Shown: positions 9,966 to 20,006, numbered from the stretch's first letter. The stretch: DNA of 64,000 nucleotides from Aquimarina spinulae (GCF_943373825.1 NZ_CALSBP010000003.1:310001-374000); one strand, 5' to 3'. Notes: generated by a model not told the origin, from the sequence alone. Numbers and translations: made by a program.

Positions 9966-10331
9966 ATGAATACTGTACACCAGTTAATTCAAACTATTGA
10001 TTCTGTAATTACCAGTATCCAAAATCGTGTTGATTATAACACTATAAAGTTTAATACAGAGAAAAATGAATTAACAGCTTCAGAAGTTGTTAATTACTTT
10101 AATCAACTCAAACAAACCGCTTTGGTATCACAAGAAACCCAAAAAAGCATATCGAATGCTCAATTACAAGAGGCTTCTATAATTACAACTACCATTATCA
10201 AAAGTAACAAGTTAATAGTATCTGAAGGACAATTAGATCTTAATCGTACAATTTCACCAAGCTCTGCAATAGAAGAAAATCTAACCTTACAAGCTTTGCT
10301 TAGTACTATTCAAGACTATAAAAATGTATAA
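9966..10331 (+). CDS. Small helical hypothetical protein
   Basis: 121 aa, polar, with predicted helices throughout (for example residues 45-75, rich in Q, S and A). It lacks a signal peptide or membrane segment. It lies 66 bp after the barrel gene with no terminator between them, so co-transcription is likely. I do not recognise a domain. The ATG start leaves a normal spacing to the upstream gene. Confidence 0.55.
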   Translation: MNTVHQLIQTIDSVITSIQNRVDYNTIKFNTEKNELTASEVVNYFNQLKQTALVSQETQKSISNAQLQEASIITTTIIKSNKLIVSEGQLDLNRTISPSSAIEENLTLQALLSTIQDYKNV

Positions 10332-10530
10332 CCTTAAATTACTACACATATTTCTTTAATGCTACTCATTCATACAGGTAAAACAGTAATGTGAAATGTG
10401 TTGTTTTAAAACAATAAATAAGTCTGAAAACTAATAATTATATTTTTTTTATACATTTTTCACATTTTATAATCTAAATTGTGGCAACAATTTTAAAAGA
10501 GGCTTATTAAAAACTAATTTTAAATACTTT

Positions 10531-12711
10531 ATGAAAACTAAATTCATTTATTCACTTCTAATTTTTACAATGTTTTTTATGGCATGTAAGACAGAAAAAA
10601 AACCTGATTTAGAACCAGAACCCTATAAATCTATTGAGGCTCCTGTAGCCAAAAAGGTTGCCGAAGAGTTAAAAGCACACGGAGATACCCGTATTGATAA
10701 TTACTTTTGGATGCGCCTAAGTGATAAGCAAAAAAATGCTGAAACACCCGATGCGCAAACTCAGGATGTATTGGATTATCTGAATGCAGAAAACCACTAC
10801 AAGGATGGAGCAATGAAACATACAGAAGGTTTGCAAAAAAAATTGTATGATGAAATTGTAGGCCGCATTAAAAAAGATGATTCTTCTGTTCCTTACAATG
10901 ATAATGGTTATTCATATTATACTCGATATGAAAAAGGTATGGATTATGCTTTATATTGTCGTAAGAAATTAGAAGACAATGGTGAAGAAGAAATTATGCT
11001 TAATGGCCCAGAATTGGCAAAAGAGCATGCTTATTATGCGATAGGAGGCCGATCAGTAAGTCCAGATAATAAACTTTTGGCCTATAGTGTGGATACTGTT
11101 TCCCGACGTCGTTATGTAGTTTATTTTAAGAATCTAGAGTCAGGAGAAATACTTTCTGATAAACTTAAAAATACAGGAGGAGGAGCTGTATGGGCAAATG
11201 ATAATAAAACTGTTTTTTATGCTTCTAAAGACCCGGTAACACTTAGACAAGATAAAATATATAAACATGTATTAGGAACAGATCAATCTGAAGATGAGTT
11301 AGTTTTTCATGAAAAAGATGAAACCTTTAGCTGTTTTATATTTAAATCCAGATCAGATAAATATCTTATGATCGGTAGTGATCAGACGCTATCTTCAGAG
11401 TACCAATATTTAGATGCCAATACTCCTAATGATGAATGGAAGATCATTCAACCTAGAGAAAGAGATTTAGAATATGGTGTTGATCATTATGATGGTCATT
11501 TTTATATAAGAACAAATCTTGATGCTAAGAATTTTCGTTTAGTAAAAACACCTGTTACAGCTACTACCAAGGAAAACTGGGTAGATGTTATTCCACATCG
11601 CGAAGATATTCTACTACAGGGTTTTGTAATCTTTAAAGAACATTTGGTTTTACAAGAACGTGTTAATGGATTACGTACTATTCGTATTATGAAATGGAAT
11701 GGAGATAATGATCATTATATCGAGTTTAATGATCCGGCATATGTGTCATATCCTACTACTAATCTAGATTTTAATACCAATATTTTACGATATGGATATA
11801 CCTCTTTAACGACTCCTAATAGTACTATCGAGTATAATATGGATACTAAAGAACAAAAGGTATTAAAAGAAGAAGAAGTAGTAGACCCTAATTTTTCTAA
11901 AGACAACTACGTATCAGAACGTCTTTATGCAACAGCAAGAGATGGTGTAAAAGTTCCTATTTCTTTAGTATATAAAAAGGGAGTACAAAGAAATGCAAAT
12001 ACTCCTTTATTACTATACTCTTATGGTTCATATGGAAGTAGTACCGAACCGTTTTTTAGATCAAATAGGCTTAGCTTATTAGATAGAGGATTTGTGTATG
12101 CTATGGCACATATTAGAGGAGGGCAAGAAATGGGAAGACATTGGTATGAGGATGGAAAGCTACTTAAAAAGAAGAATACATTTACTGATTTTATAGATTG
12201 TGGAGAATTTCTGGTTAATGAGGGACTTACAAGTCCTAAACATATGTATGCAATGGGAGGTAGTGCCGGTGGTCTATTGATGGGAGCTGTGTTAAATATG
12301 AAACCCGAACTATGGAACGGTGTTGTAGCAGCTGTACCCTTTGTTGATGTAGTTTCAACTATGATGGACGAAACTATACCACTAACCACTTTTGAATTTG
12401 ATGAGTGGGGAAATCCTAAAAATAAAGAATATTATGAGTATATGAAATCGTACTCTCCCTATGATAATGTTGAAGCAAAAGCGTATCCGAATACGTTGAT
12501 CACAACAGGATATTGGGATAGCCAGGTGCAATACTGGGAACCTGCAAAATGGATTGCTAAACTACGAGAATTGAAAACCGATGATAACCTCCTTATCATG
12601 GATTGTGATATGGAAACAGGTCACGGAGGTGCTTCAGGACGTTTTCAACGTTACAAACGTACCGCTCTTTCTTATGCCTTTATGATGGATCTTGAAGGAA
12701 TGAAAGAATAA
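10531..12711 (+). CDS. S9 family oligopeptidase (oligopeptidase B-like) lipoprotein
   Basis: 726 aa. The N-terminus has a lipoprotein signal ending at MAC (Cys near 19), so the enzyme is tethered to a membrane in the envelope. A beta-propeller region (~70-430) is followed by an alpha/beta hydrolase domain with Ser578 in GGSAGG, Asp663 in WDSQ and His698 in TGHGG. This is the prolyl oligopeptidase/oligopeptidase B architecture, which cleaves short peptides; a preference for basic residues (PtrB type) is possible but not proved. It stands alone, followed by a strong terminator. Confidence 0.9.
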   Translation: MKTKFIYSLLIFTMFFMACKTEKKPDLEPEPYKSIEAPVAKKVAEELKAHGDTRIDNYFWMRLSDKQKNAETPDAQTQDVLDYLNAENHYKDGAMKHTEGLQKKLYDEIVGRIKKDDSSVPYNDNGYSYYTRYEKGMDYALYCRKKLEDNGEEEIMLNGPELAKEHAYYAIGGRSVSPDNKLLAYSVDTVSRRRYVVYFKNLESGEILSDKLKNTGGGAVWANDNKTVFYASKDPVTLRQDKIYKHVLGTDQSEDELVFHEKDETFSCFIFKSRSDKYLMIGSDQTLSSEYQYLDANTPNDEWKIIQPRERDLEYGVDHYDGHFYIRTNLDAKNFRLVKTPVTATTKENWVDVIPHREDILLQGFVIFKEHLVLQERVNGLRTIRIMKWNGDNDHYIEFNDPAYVSYPTTNLDFNTNILRYGYTSLTTPNSTIEYNMDTKEQKVLKEEEVVDPNFSKDNYVSERLYATARDGVKVPISLVYKKGVQRNANTPLLLYSYGSYGSSTEPFFRSNRLSLLDRGFVYAMAHIRGGQEMGRHWYEDGKLLKKKNTFTDFIDCGEFLVNEGLTSPKHMYAMGGSAGGLLMGAVLNMKPELWNGVVAAVPFVDVVSTMMDETIPLTTFEFDEWGNPKNKEYYEYMKSYSPYDNVEAKAYPNTLITTGYWDSQVQYWEPAKWIAKLRELKTDDNLLIMDCDMETGHGGASGRFQRYKRTALSYAFMMDLEGMKE

Positions 12712-12729
12712 AACTTGATTAAAAAAATA

Positions 12730-12767
12730 AAACACCGGTAAGAATAAATATTCTTACCGGTGTTTTT
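12730..12767 (+). terminator. Rho-independent terminator, probably bidirectional
   Basis: The stem AACACCGGTAAGAATA pairs with TATTCTTACCGGTGTT, with A-runs before and T-runs after. It sits 19 bases after the S9 peptidase stop. GC pairs in the core and the flanking A/T runs make it convincing on both strands. Confidence 0.85.
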
Positions 12768-12930
12768 GTATAATATATTAAGAAATATAAATAAGCTTTT
12801 CTAAAAATTTGATTATAAAATCCTATAAACAGTAATTCAAAAAAAATTAAAATGATGCTTTTATATTTGTAATCAGTTTTTACCATACTATTTTTATACA
12901 AGTTTATATATTTGATATTTTAGTTTAAAT

Positions 12931-13971
12931 ATGAACTTATATTCTCAAATCTTATTTTTCTTTGGCGCATTAGGGGTTTTTAATAGCTTTCTGGTAAGTC
13001 TATATTTTATAATTATAAAGAAGCCAAAAGATTTTTCAAATATAGTATTTGGAGTCTTTCTCTTATTTTTAAGTGAACGTGCTCTAAGGTCACTAATCTA
13101 TTTTTTTAGTGATGCTACACCAAATTCATATTCTACATTTGGCCCCATTAGCTTTATTTTTATTGGTCCCTTTTTGTTTTTATATGTACTGTCTACACTT
13201 AAATTAAATACTAAATGCATTAGCTATTGGAAATATCATATAGCATTTTGGATAGTTATAGCAATAGGTATACATCTTATATATCCTTTCAGAAGTGATC
13301 CTGTATTTTGGAAAAGATATATTTTGGTTTCTATAAATATTCAATGGTTATGTTATACTCTGGTTTCGGGATATTATTTGGCCAAAAGAATGAAAAACAT
13401 ATCTCAAAAAAAAGAGAAACCCCTTTCTATTAACTTATGGTTAGTCTTTTTACTTTTAGCTGTATTAATCCTATGGTTAATATTTTTCTTTACGAAATAC
13501 TCTTATTTTGTAATAGGATCTATCACCTTTTCAGTATTGTTTTATTCTTTCTTCCTGTATTTTCTTCTTAATAAGAAACAGAAAAATCAAATTTTTGGGG
13601 ATGAAAAAAAGTATGCAGATAAAAAGATTGACAACACAACGGCAAAAGTACTGGTAGGAAAGTTACATCTTCTTATGAGTGACCGAAAGTTGTATAAAAA
13701 TCCAAATTTGAAATCCTCAGATATTGCAATAATGCTTGATATATCTACGCACCAGTTTTCACAATTACTAAATGATAATTTGGGGAAAAGCTTTCCTGCA
13801 TTTGTAAATGAATATAGAATTGAAGAAGCAAAGCTAATAATTAGATCAAATACCAAATATACATTAGATGCAATAGGGAATGAATCTGGATTTAATTCAA
13901 AATCAACATTTTACACAGTGTTTAAAAAGCTTGTGGGTATGACTCCAGCAAAATATAAAGAACAGTTTTAA
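12931..13971 (+). CDS. Membrane-anchored AraC-family transcriptional regulator
   Basis: 346 aa. The first ~215 residues contain about seven hydrophobic helices. The C-terminal ~100 residues form an AraC/XylS double helix-turn-helix (segment SSDIAIMLDISTHQFSQLLN, then the second HTH ending in the SKSTFYTVFKKLVGMTPAKYK region). This seven-helix plus HTH_18 layout is frequent in Flavobacteriia and suggests sensing at the inner membrane. The next gene, a secreted S41 peptidase, starts 100 bp downstream in the same direction and may be a target (inference). Boxes TATATTTG at 12862 and 12907 resemble -7 elements, but no matching -33 box is present. Confidence 0.88.
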   Translation: MNLYSQILFFFGALGVFNSFLVSLYFIIIKKPKDFSNIVFGVFLLFLSERALRSLIYFFSDATPNSYSTFGPISFIFIGPFLFLYVLSTLKLNTKCISYWKYHIAFWIVIAIGIHLIYPFRSDPVFWKRYILVSINIQWLCYTLVSGYYLAKRMKNISQKKEKPLSINLWLVFLLLAVLILWLIFFFTKYSYFVIGSITFSVLFYSFFLYFLLNKKQKNQIFGDEKKYADKKIDNTTAKVLVGKLHLLMSDRKLYKNPNLKSSDIAIMLDISTHQFSQLLNDNLGKSFPAFVNEYRIEEAKLIIRSNTKYTLDAIGNESGFNSKSTFYTVFKKLVGMTPAKYKEQF

Positions 13972-14070
13972 GTTCATATTTATAAATTCAAACCAAAACA
14001 GTCTAGTTTCTTAACCAATAATTATAACAAAACTCTGTTTTTTGTAAAAGAATTTATCAATCAATACAAA

Positions 14071-15801
14071 ATGAAAAAACAAATCAAAATTCTTTTTAAT
14101 GTGTTTATATGCACATGCCTATTAACAAGCTGTATCTCACAAGAGAAAAGTAAAACAGATGCTTTATCAAATAATGATTCTTCTACGGCTAAAAAATCAA
14201 TTGTAGAAACGATTTCTAGTATTTCTGCCACAAGTATTGAAGAAATCATAGCGCATTATCACAAGCTTAAGAGGGAGAACCCCAAAGCTTATAATTTTGA
14301 TGATGAAAATGAGCTTAATAATTATGGTTATCAATTACTAGATAAGGGCAAAATAAAAGATGCTATTAAGATTTTTGAACTATTGGTTGCAGAATTTCCA
14401 AATTCTTCAAATCCATATGATAGTTTAGGAGAAGCTTATCATGCAGATGGCAATAAAGAATTAGCAGTTCAAAACTATGAAAAATCTCTTAAACTTAATC
14501 CTAAAAATATAAATGCCGAAGATTGGATAAATAAAATTAAATATGCAACATATGATTCTACAAGGTTTCATAAAGTGTATTCAACAAAACAATATAAAAA
14601 TGACTTAGACGAATTAGGTCGCCGATTAACAGAAGTTAATCCTAATGCCTATAAGTTTATTGCTAAAGATGATTTCTGGAAAGCAATAGAAGTAAAAAAG
14701 AATCTGATAACAGAACGTACAACTTTTAGTGAATTTATCTGGCATTGTAGTGAGATTATAGCAAACATTAGTTGTAGTCATACATCAATGGGGTATTTTA
14801 ATCAAGAAAGAAAGATGATGCCTATAGATTTACGCTTTCCTATAGAAGTAAAATTAATTAATGATAAATTATACGTGTCAGATCCGCTAATCAATAGGGA
14901 GATCATAGCTCATAAAAGTGAAATTATCTCAATTAACGGAATTGAATTTAAAACTATCAAGAACGAAATCTATAAACATATCTCATCACAAGGTAATATC
15001 GAAACGTACAAAAAGAACTTCATTAATTCACATTCTACATCGATCATTCCTTATGCACTGGGTTTTCCAAAATCTTATGTAGTGACTATAAAAGGAAAAT
15101 CTAAACCTGTTGAATTAAAAAAACTCAAAAACTACCAAAATAATTTTCAAGAACTCCCTGAATATTTGTGCAAAGAGCGGTTGTGTTTACAGTATATAAA
15201 TGATAATACATCTGCAATAATGACAATACGTTCTTTTGCCTATTATGGAAGTAAATTTCCAGAATTTAAAGCATTCATGGATACTAGTTTTAAAGAACTG
15301 GAACAAAAAAAGATTAAAAATTTAGTAATTGACGTAAGAGGTAATGGCGGTGGACCATCGGATGCAGGTATCTATTTGCTTAGATATCTTGCGCAAAAAC
15401 CATTTGTATACTTTTCGAATTCTCAGTTTAATGAAAAGTTAGATCCATTTCAACCTTTTGAAAATGCATTTGACGGTAATTTATATTTTACCATTGATGG
15501 TAATGGCGGTTCTACCACAGGACACTTTATGTCGTTGGTAAAACACTTAAAGTTGGCAACCCTAGTTGGAGAAGAATTGGGCTCAAATCAATTCTGCACA
15601 GGTGGACAAAAAAGACTTAGGTTACCAAATACGGGTATTATTTATGCCGTGAGTAGAAACACCTATGTAACCACAGCAACTTCACTTCCTGTTGATCGTG
15701 GTATCATGCCAGATTATACTATTACACAATCTATAGATGATTATCTAAATAATGTAGATACTGTTATGGAATATACTCTAAGACTAATTAAAAAAATGTA
15801 A
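14071..15801 (+). CDS. S41 family peptidase lipoprotein with TPR repeats
   Basis: 576 aa. A lipoprotein signal ends at LLTSC (Cys near 17). Two tetratricopeptide repeats lie at about residues 85-160. The C-terminal part is a tail-specific (S41) protease fold: VIDVRGNGGG near 420 and GGSTTGHF with Ser481 as the likely nucleophile. No PDZ domain is evident. It may degrade or process envelope peptides. It follows the AraC-type membrane regulator and could be controlled by it. Retention of the GGS motif argues for activity, although S41 homologues without activity exist. Confidence 0.84.
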   Translation: MKKQIKILFNVFICTCLLTSCISQEKSKTDALSNNDSSTAKKSIVETISSISATSIEEIIAHYHKLKRENPKAYNFDDENELNNYGYQLLDKGKIKDAIKIFELLVAEFPNSSNPYDSLGEAYHADGNKELAVQNYEKSLKLNPKNINAEDWINKIKYATYDSTRFHKVYSTKQYKNDLDELGRRLTEVNPNAYKFIAKDDFWKAIEVKKNLITERTTFSEFIWHCSEIIANISCSHTSMGYFNQERKMMPIDLRFPIEVKLINDKLYVSDPLINREIIAHKSEIISINGIEFKTIKNEIYKHISSQGNIETYKKNFINSHSTSIIPYALGFPKSYVVTIKGKSKPVELKKLKNYQNNFQELPEYLCKERLCLQYINDNTSAIMTIRSFAYYGSKFPEFKAFMDTSFKELEQKKIKNLVIDVRGNGGGPSDAGIYLLRYLAQKPFVYFSNSQFNEKLDPFQPFENAFDGNLYFTIDGNGGSTTGHFMSLVKHLKLATLVGEELGSNQFCTGGQKRLRLPNTGIIYAVSRNTYVTTATSLPVDRGIMPDYTITQSIDDYLNNVDTVMEYTLRLIKKM

Positions 15802-15912
15802 TGGAATCCTGTTGTAAAAATCATGATATAGGAAAGAGGTGTTAAAGTTTGTGTTAAAAACAACTGTGTTACAGATAACTAATTACTCTAAATAGATACT
15901 TTTGTTGATACA

Positions 15913-16290
15913 ATGAATCTTTCCTTTGTTAAATATTGTTCATTAAGAGTACTAATAACTCTGATATTTGCACTTTTTTTTGGTAATAAAATTAGTGCAA
16001 ATAGTACTACTTCTTATCACAATTTAGTAGTTGAATCTTTTTCTATACATAGTATAGATAATGATACAGATTATGAGAATGGTGATCAAACGTTTATTGA
16101 TAGCATAGACTTAAATGAAGTTGAAGAAAGGGAAGAGGAAGAAGAATATGTAAAAAGCGCTTTTTGTGTATTTCAAGACAAAAAGAGTATTATTAAAAAC
16201 AATGATAATTTTAATCAAAAGAATTATCAATTTTCTACTGTAAAAGGCAAGTACTATATTCTGTACTGTTGTCTAAAAGTATATTCATAA
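15913..16290 (+). CDS. Small exported acidic protein
   Basis: 125 aa. A signal peptide (about residues 1-29, ending near SANS) is followed by a strongly acidic stretch, EVEEREEEEEY, near 73-83, and a C-terminal basic/aromatic segment. I do not recognise it. TACTTTTG at 15897-15904 matches the -7 box pattern, although no good -33 box is seen. The next genes (DUF2490, carbonic anhydrase) follow in the same direction, so this may be the first gene of a small operon. Confidence 0.55.
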   Translation: MNLSFVKYCSLRVLITLIFALFFGNKISANSTTSYHNLVVESFSIHSIDNDTDYENGDQTFIDSIDLNEVEEREEEEEYVKSAFCVFQDKKSIIKNNDNFNQKNYQFSTVKGKYYILYCCLKVYS

Positions 16291-16372
16291 AATTATTATT
16301 TATAAATCATAAATGTTAGGGATTGACAAAAGTTAGTCCCTGATTTTGATATTTAATTTTAATAATAATATT

Positions 16373-17080
16373 GTGAAACATATAAAAATAATACTGTTTA
16401 TTATTCCAATAACAGTATTTAGTCAAAACATGACTACAGAAAAAAGTTATAGCTCCTGGAATTCTATAATTGTCGATTACACTATAAACAATAAAGTTTA
16501 TATAAAAAATGAAGCACATTTTAGAAGAACCCGTTTTTTAAAAGATTGGCAACAAATATTAATTAGACCTTCTATACATTATAAATCCAATGAAACTCTG
16601 GATTTTGCAATAGGCTATAGTTTTGCTAAAAACTATAAGCCTACATATAATTTTAATGAAAACAATGTTTGGGAACAAGTGACATTATCTCATACATCAG
16701 GAAAGTCTAATTTCAAACATCGATTTAGATTTGAACAACGTTTCATTGAACAGTTTGTAGAAGTAACTCCTACAGTTTTCAAAACAAATGAAACAGATTA
16801 TAAAATGCGATTTAGATATCGTTTTACATTTCAGATTCCTTTGTTTACAGTATATAATAATACAAAAATAAAAGCAGTTGTTTTTGATGAAATATGGTTG
16901 AATACAAACTCGGGGATTGTTCCTAAATCTTTAAATCAAAACTGGTTTTATGTTGGGGTATCCTATCCAATATTAAAAAACACATCTATAGGACTTGGTT
17001 ATATGAATGATTATATGCCAATAGCAGATCATTTTAGAAGTAACCACATTTTACAAACAACACTTAAGTTCCACATTTAA
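16373..17080 (+). CDS. DUF2490 family protein, predicted outer-membrane barrel
   Basis: About 235 aa. The GTG at 16373 is preferred because it gives MKHIKIILFIIPITVFSQ, a clean signal peptide. An in-frame TTG at 16346 would add nine residues rich in Asn in front. Mature features match DUF2490: SSWNSIIVDYTINNKVY, alternating strand pattern, and R/F-rich motifs such as FRFEQRF and MRFRYRFTFQIP. The family is thought to form beta-barrels; its function is unknown. It precedes a carbonic anhydrase by 11 bp, a linkage suggesting joint expression. Confidence 0.78.
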   Translation: MKHIKIILFIIPITVFSQNMTTEKSYSSWNSIIVDYTINNKVYIKNEAHFRRTRFLKDWQQILIRPSIHYKSNETLDFAIGYSFAKNYKPTYNFNENNVWEQVTLSHTSGKSNFKHRFRFEQRFIEQFVEVTPTVFKTNETDYKMRFRYRFTFQIPLFTVYNNTKIKAVVFDEIWLNTNSGIVPKSLNQNWFYVGVSYPILKNTSIGLGYMNDYMPIADHFRSNHILQTTLKFHI

Positions 17081-17091
17081 ATATAAAAGAA

Positions 17092-17922
17092 ATGAAAACC
17101 ACTAATAATATGGTGTTTATAGCTGTAATTATGACTATAATAGTATCTTCTTGTACGAATACAAAAGAAAAAATTAAAGGAGAACATTCTATAGAAGTAG
17201 CTAAAGAAAAAACTACTTCAACCACTGATCATGTAAAAAAACATTGGAGTTATGTTGGGGAAACAAGTCCAGAACATTGGGCCGAAATTGAAAAGAACTC
17301 AGAATGTGGAGGAAAATTTCAATCTCCTATAAATATTGTGAGTTTAGATGCAATCGTTGATACCAATTTAAAGCCTTTAGCTATTCATTATGTATCTAAT
17401 ACCAAAATACATGATGTAGTTAACAATGGTCACTCCATTCAATATAATTTTGAAAAAGGAGATTATCTTATGTACAAAGGTGATAAATATGATTTGAAAC
17501 AAATTCATTTTCACGAATCTTCAGAACATACCATAAATGGTATTAGATATCCAATAGTAATACATATGGTACATACCAATTCTAAAGGAGAATACTTAGT
17601 ATTTGCTGTAATGGCAAAAGAAGGAAAAACCAGTGCCCCTTTTAGATTCTTGGAAAGCTATTTACCTCTTAGAAAAGGAGAAACTAAAGCTATAGGAAAA
17701 CCATTTAATCTTAGTTATAACCTTCCTAAAAATAAAGGATATTATACCTATATGGGATCATTAACCACACCACCATGTACTCAAGGTGTAAACTGGGTTA
17801 TTTTCAAAGAACCCATCACAATATCTTTAGAACAAGTAAATATCTTAAGAGATCTGATGCCTTTAAATAATTATAGAAATGAACAACCATTAAATGGAAG
17901 AGAAGTGAAAATGACAAAATAA
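17092..17922 (+). CDS. Alpha-class carbonic anhydrase lipoprotein
   Basis: 276 aa. A lipoprotein signal ends at VSSC. The catalytic domain starts at HWSYVGETSPEHW with the QSPINI motif. Zinc ligands are His139 and His141 (HFH) and His158 (IVIHMVH); GSLTTPPCTQGV near 223 forms the substrate pocket. The enzyme hydrates CO2 in the periplasm or at the cell surface. It follows a DUF2490 gene by 11 bp. All catalytic ligands are present, so activity is expected. Confidence 0.95.
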   Translation: MKTTNNMVFIAVIMTIIVSSCTNTKEKIKGEHSIEVAKEKTTSTTDHVKKHWSYVGETSPEHWAEIEKNSECGGKFQSPINIVSLDAIVDTNLKPLAIHYVSNTKIHDVVNNGHSIQYNFEKGDYLMYKGDKYDLKQIHFHESSEHTINGIRYPIVIHMVHTNSKGEYLVFAVMAKEGKTSAPFRFLESYLPLRKGETKAIGKPFNLSYNLPKNKGYYTYMGSLTTPPCTQGVNWVIFKEPITISLEQVNILRDLMPLNNYRNEQPLNGREVKMTK

Positions 17923-18242
17923 TAGGGTCGAAATAAAAAACAGAAAAGGACTTGTCATTATAATAAGGAATGAGACCAGAATCCATCAATTTTGCATATC
18001 GCTAAAAATGGATTTTGGTCAAAATTCATGCTAAAACCTATAAACGAAGGTTATGAAATAAACCATACACATATCGAGTGTAAAACATTGAAAATTAAGT
18101 TTTTTATAAGAGTTGTATATATAAAAACTTGCTTTGTTTTTTGTATATTTATAAGTGGTTCATTTCATTTCGTATTAATTAAGATTGTTTTTTTGATATT
18201 GATTATCAAAAACATAATAGAATATTACAATGACCTTCGGAT
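17923..18242. other. 320-bp intergenic region with a stem-loop
   Basis: No convincing gene. Arms 17975-17986 and 18008-18019 form a 12-bp stem (ACCAGAATCCAT against ATGGATTTTGGT, one G-U type mismatch) around a 21-base loop. No U-run follows. An 84-codon frame at 17992-18246 overlaps the stem and looks non-coding. The rest is A+T-rich and presumably holds the promoter of the porin gene at 18243, but no clear -33/-7 pair is seen. Confidence 0.5.
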
Positions 18243-20006
18243 ATGACTACTCTTTTAAAACCAAACCTATTAAACTGTCTTAGTAAACAATTCGATTTAT
18301 TAAGAATTACAGTTTTTATTTTCACACTTTCATTTGGCACCACCATTGCGCAGGGTGTCGGAGATGTTGACCCTTATCATAATAAAAGAATTGAAGAAGT
18401 TAACATCATAATTACTAATCCATCAAATGATTCTATACTTAATAATCGGATTCGTGACAAAATACGTCAAGATTTAAAGACCTTTCCTGATAATAGATTT
18501 TCAAGAAATCATATCGAATTTTCTTTATCTCGATCACGTCAAGATCCTAAGATCGCTACGACCAAAATAGAAGTAGGATTTGGGTCAATCGGGGGGATTA
18601 TACTTACTATTAATGTAACTTTAGGAGATCAGGTTGGTGAATCGACAAAAACCGGATTTGTAACGTCAGGAAAAATTAATGATCTTCCAAAACTATACAA
18701 TTTTGGATCTACATTTATTCGCTTAAAACTTGAAGCCCTTGCAATTCATTATAGCAATACGAATGCTTGGTACGGTAGACCCGATGCACTTCTTGATGGT
18801 AACCCATTAGTCTCGGGGATACCCTCGGGGGATGGATATGACGATTGGGTTGAAGGATTTACTCATTTGGGAACTTATGGAATTACTCCATTACATAATA
18901 ATCTTCATATATATGCCGGTCTTAGTGCAATAGTAAGTGGCTCTAAAGGACAAGAGCTATTCACAAACAAAACAAGAGGTTATATTGGTGTTGAGGATGC
19001 ATATATTGGTTTAATTACAGGAAAAACCTGGGAAAACGGTAATCGACTTGTAGTAAATGCCTCTATTGGTCGACAACGTTTTACCCTTGGAGATGGATTT
19101 CTTATCGTAAATACCTCTGCAAATGGTAGTAAAAGAGCAGCATTGCAATCTAATCCTCGTTGGGCAGCAGATATGCTGGCTCGTGGTAGTGTAAAATACA
19201 ACAACACATTATTAGAATTATTCTATCTCGATCCAGATGAACTACCAGTAGTAGATTCTAAAACAAGAATCACAGGAATTAATGTAGAAGCACAACCTGC
19301 AAAAGGGCTCTCTGTAGGAGCAAGCTTATTGTATGTGCCAAAGTCTGAGTTTGGTTATTTTACGTCAACAGAAGTTCTTAGTCGAGAAGGCCTACAAGTT
19401 GTAGATGCACGTTTTCGTTGGCAACCTAAACCGGCAGGGAATTCAGGTTTTTTTATTGCAGGAGAAGGTGGATTGCAAAGAAATGAAAATTTTCCGATGC
19501 GCGCATACGGCTACTTTGGTGAGTTTGGCTGGAGTTTTTCAAAACTTCCCTGGACACCAACTTTAAGTTATCGGTATGCTCATTTTTCTGGTGATGATTT
19601 AAGTACTGATCGATTTGAGCGATGGGACCCTCTATTATCTGGTGGAAACGGAGAACAATGGGTACAAGGAATAAATCATTTTAAAGTCGTGCAGATTTCA
19701 AATGTAATTGCACACAGGTTTCAATTACGTGTACGACCAATCTCAAAACTTGAACTGGTACCCCAATTTTGGTTATTTAAAGCAGATGACTTAACAAATT
19801 TGGGAGGAAACCCAGCACTCTCATTTTTAGAATCCAAAGATTATGGGGTAGAGGGCAATTTAACTTTCAAAGTATTTTGGTCGCGTAAGATTTATATCCA
19901 GGGACATGTGGCAGTTACATTTCCCGGTGAAGCCGTAAACAGAACCTTGACAGAAGATCCATCGAATTGGTGGAGTACTATGCTATTTATACGATACGCA
20001 CTATAA
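18243..20006 (+). CDS. Outer-membrane porin, alginate-export-like barrel with N-terminal POTRA-like domain
   Basis: 587 aa with a signal peptide whose hydrophobic core is near 20-36 (cleavage after TTIAQ). Residues ~50-125 show a beta-alpha-alpha-beta-beta pattern (EEVNIIITNP, helix NNRIRDKIRQDLK, strands) reminiscent of a POTRA domain. The remaining ~450 residues are a barrel with RQRFTLGDGFLI, the kind of motif found in alginate-export-family porins, and end in a terminal strand with an aromatic residue (MLFIRYAL). It is probably a channel for an anionic sugar or similar solute; the substrate is not shown. An SDR gene follows 46 bp later. Confidence 0.72.
   Translation: MTTLLKPNLLNCLSKQFDLLRITVFIFTLSFGTTIAQGVGDVDPYHNKRIEEVNIIITNPSNDSILNNRIRDKIRQDLKTFPDNRFSRNHIEFSLSRSRQDPKIATTKIEVGFGSIGGIILTINVTLGDQVGESTKTGFVTSGKINDLPKLYNFGSTFIRLKLEALAIHYSNTNAWYGRPDALLDGNPLVSGIPSGDGYDDWVEGFTHLGTYGITPLHNNLHIYAGLSAIVSGSKGQELFTNKTRGYIGVEDAYIGLITGKTWENGNRLVVNASIGRQRFTLGDGFLIVNTSANGSKRAALQSNPRWAADMLARGSVKYNNTLLELFYLDPDELPVVDSKTRITGINVEAQPAKGLSVGASLLYVPKSEFGYFTSTEVLSREGLQVVDARFRWQPKPAGNSGFFIAGEGGLQRNENFPMRAYGYFGEFGWSFSKLPWTPTLSYRYAHFSGDDLSTDRFERWDPLLSGGNGEQWVQGINHFKVVQISNVIAHRFQLRVRPISKLELVPQFWLFKADDLTNLGGNPALSFLESKDYGVEGNLTFKVFWSRKIYIQGHVAVTFPGEAVNRTLTEDPSNWWSTMLFIRYAL

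Noticed and set aside
17992..18246. 84-codon open frame between the carbonic anhydrase and porin genes
   Set aside because: Composition is random-like (poly-hydrophobic, Cys/Phe-rich), it spans a stem-loop and runs into the next gene's start.
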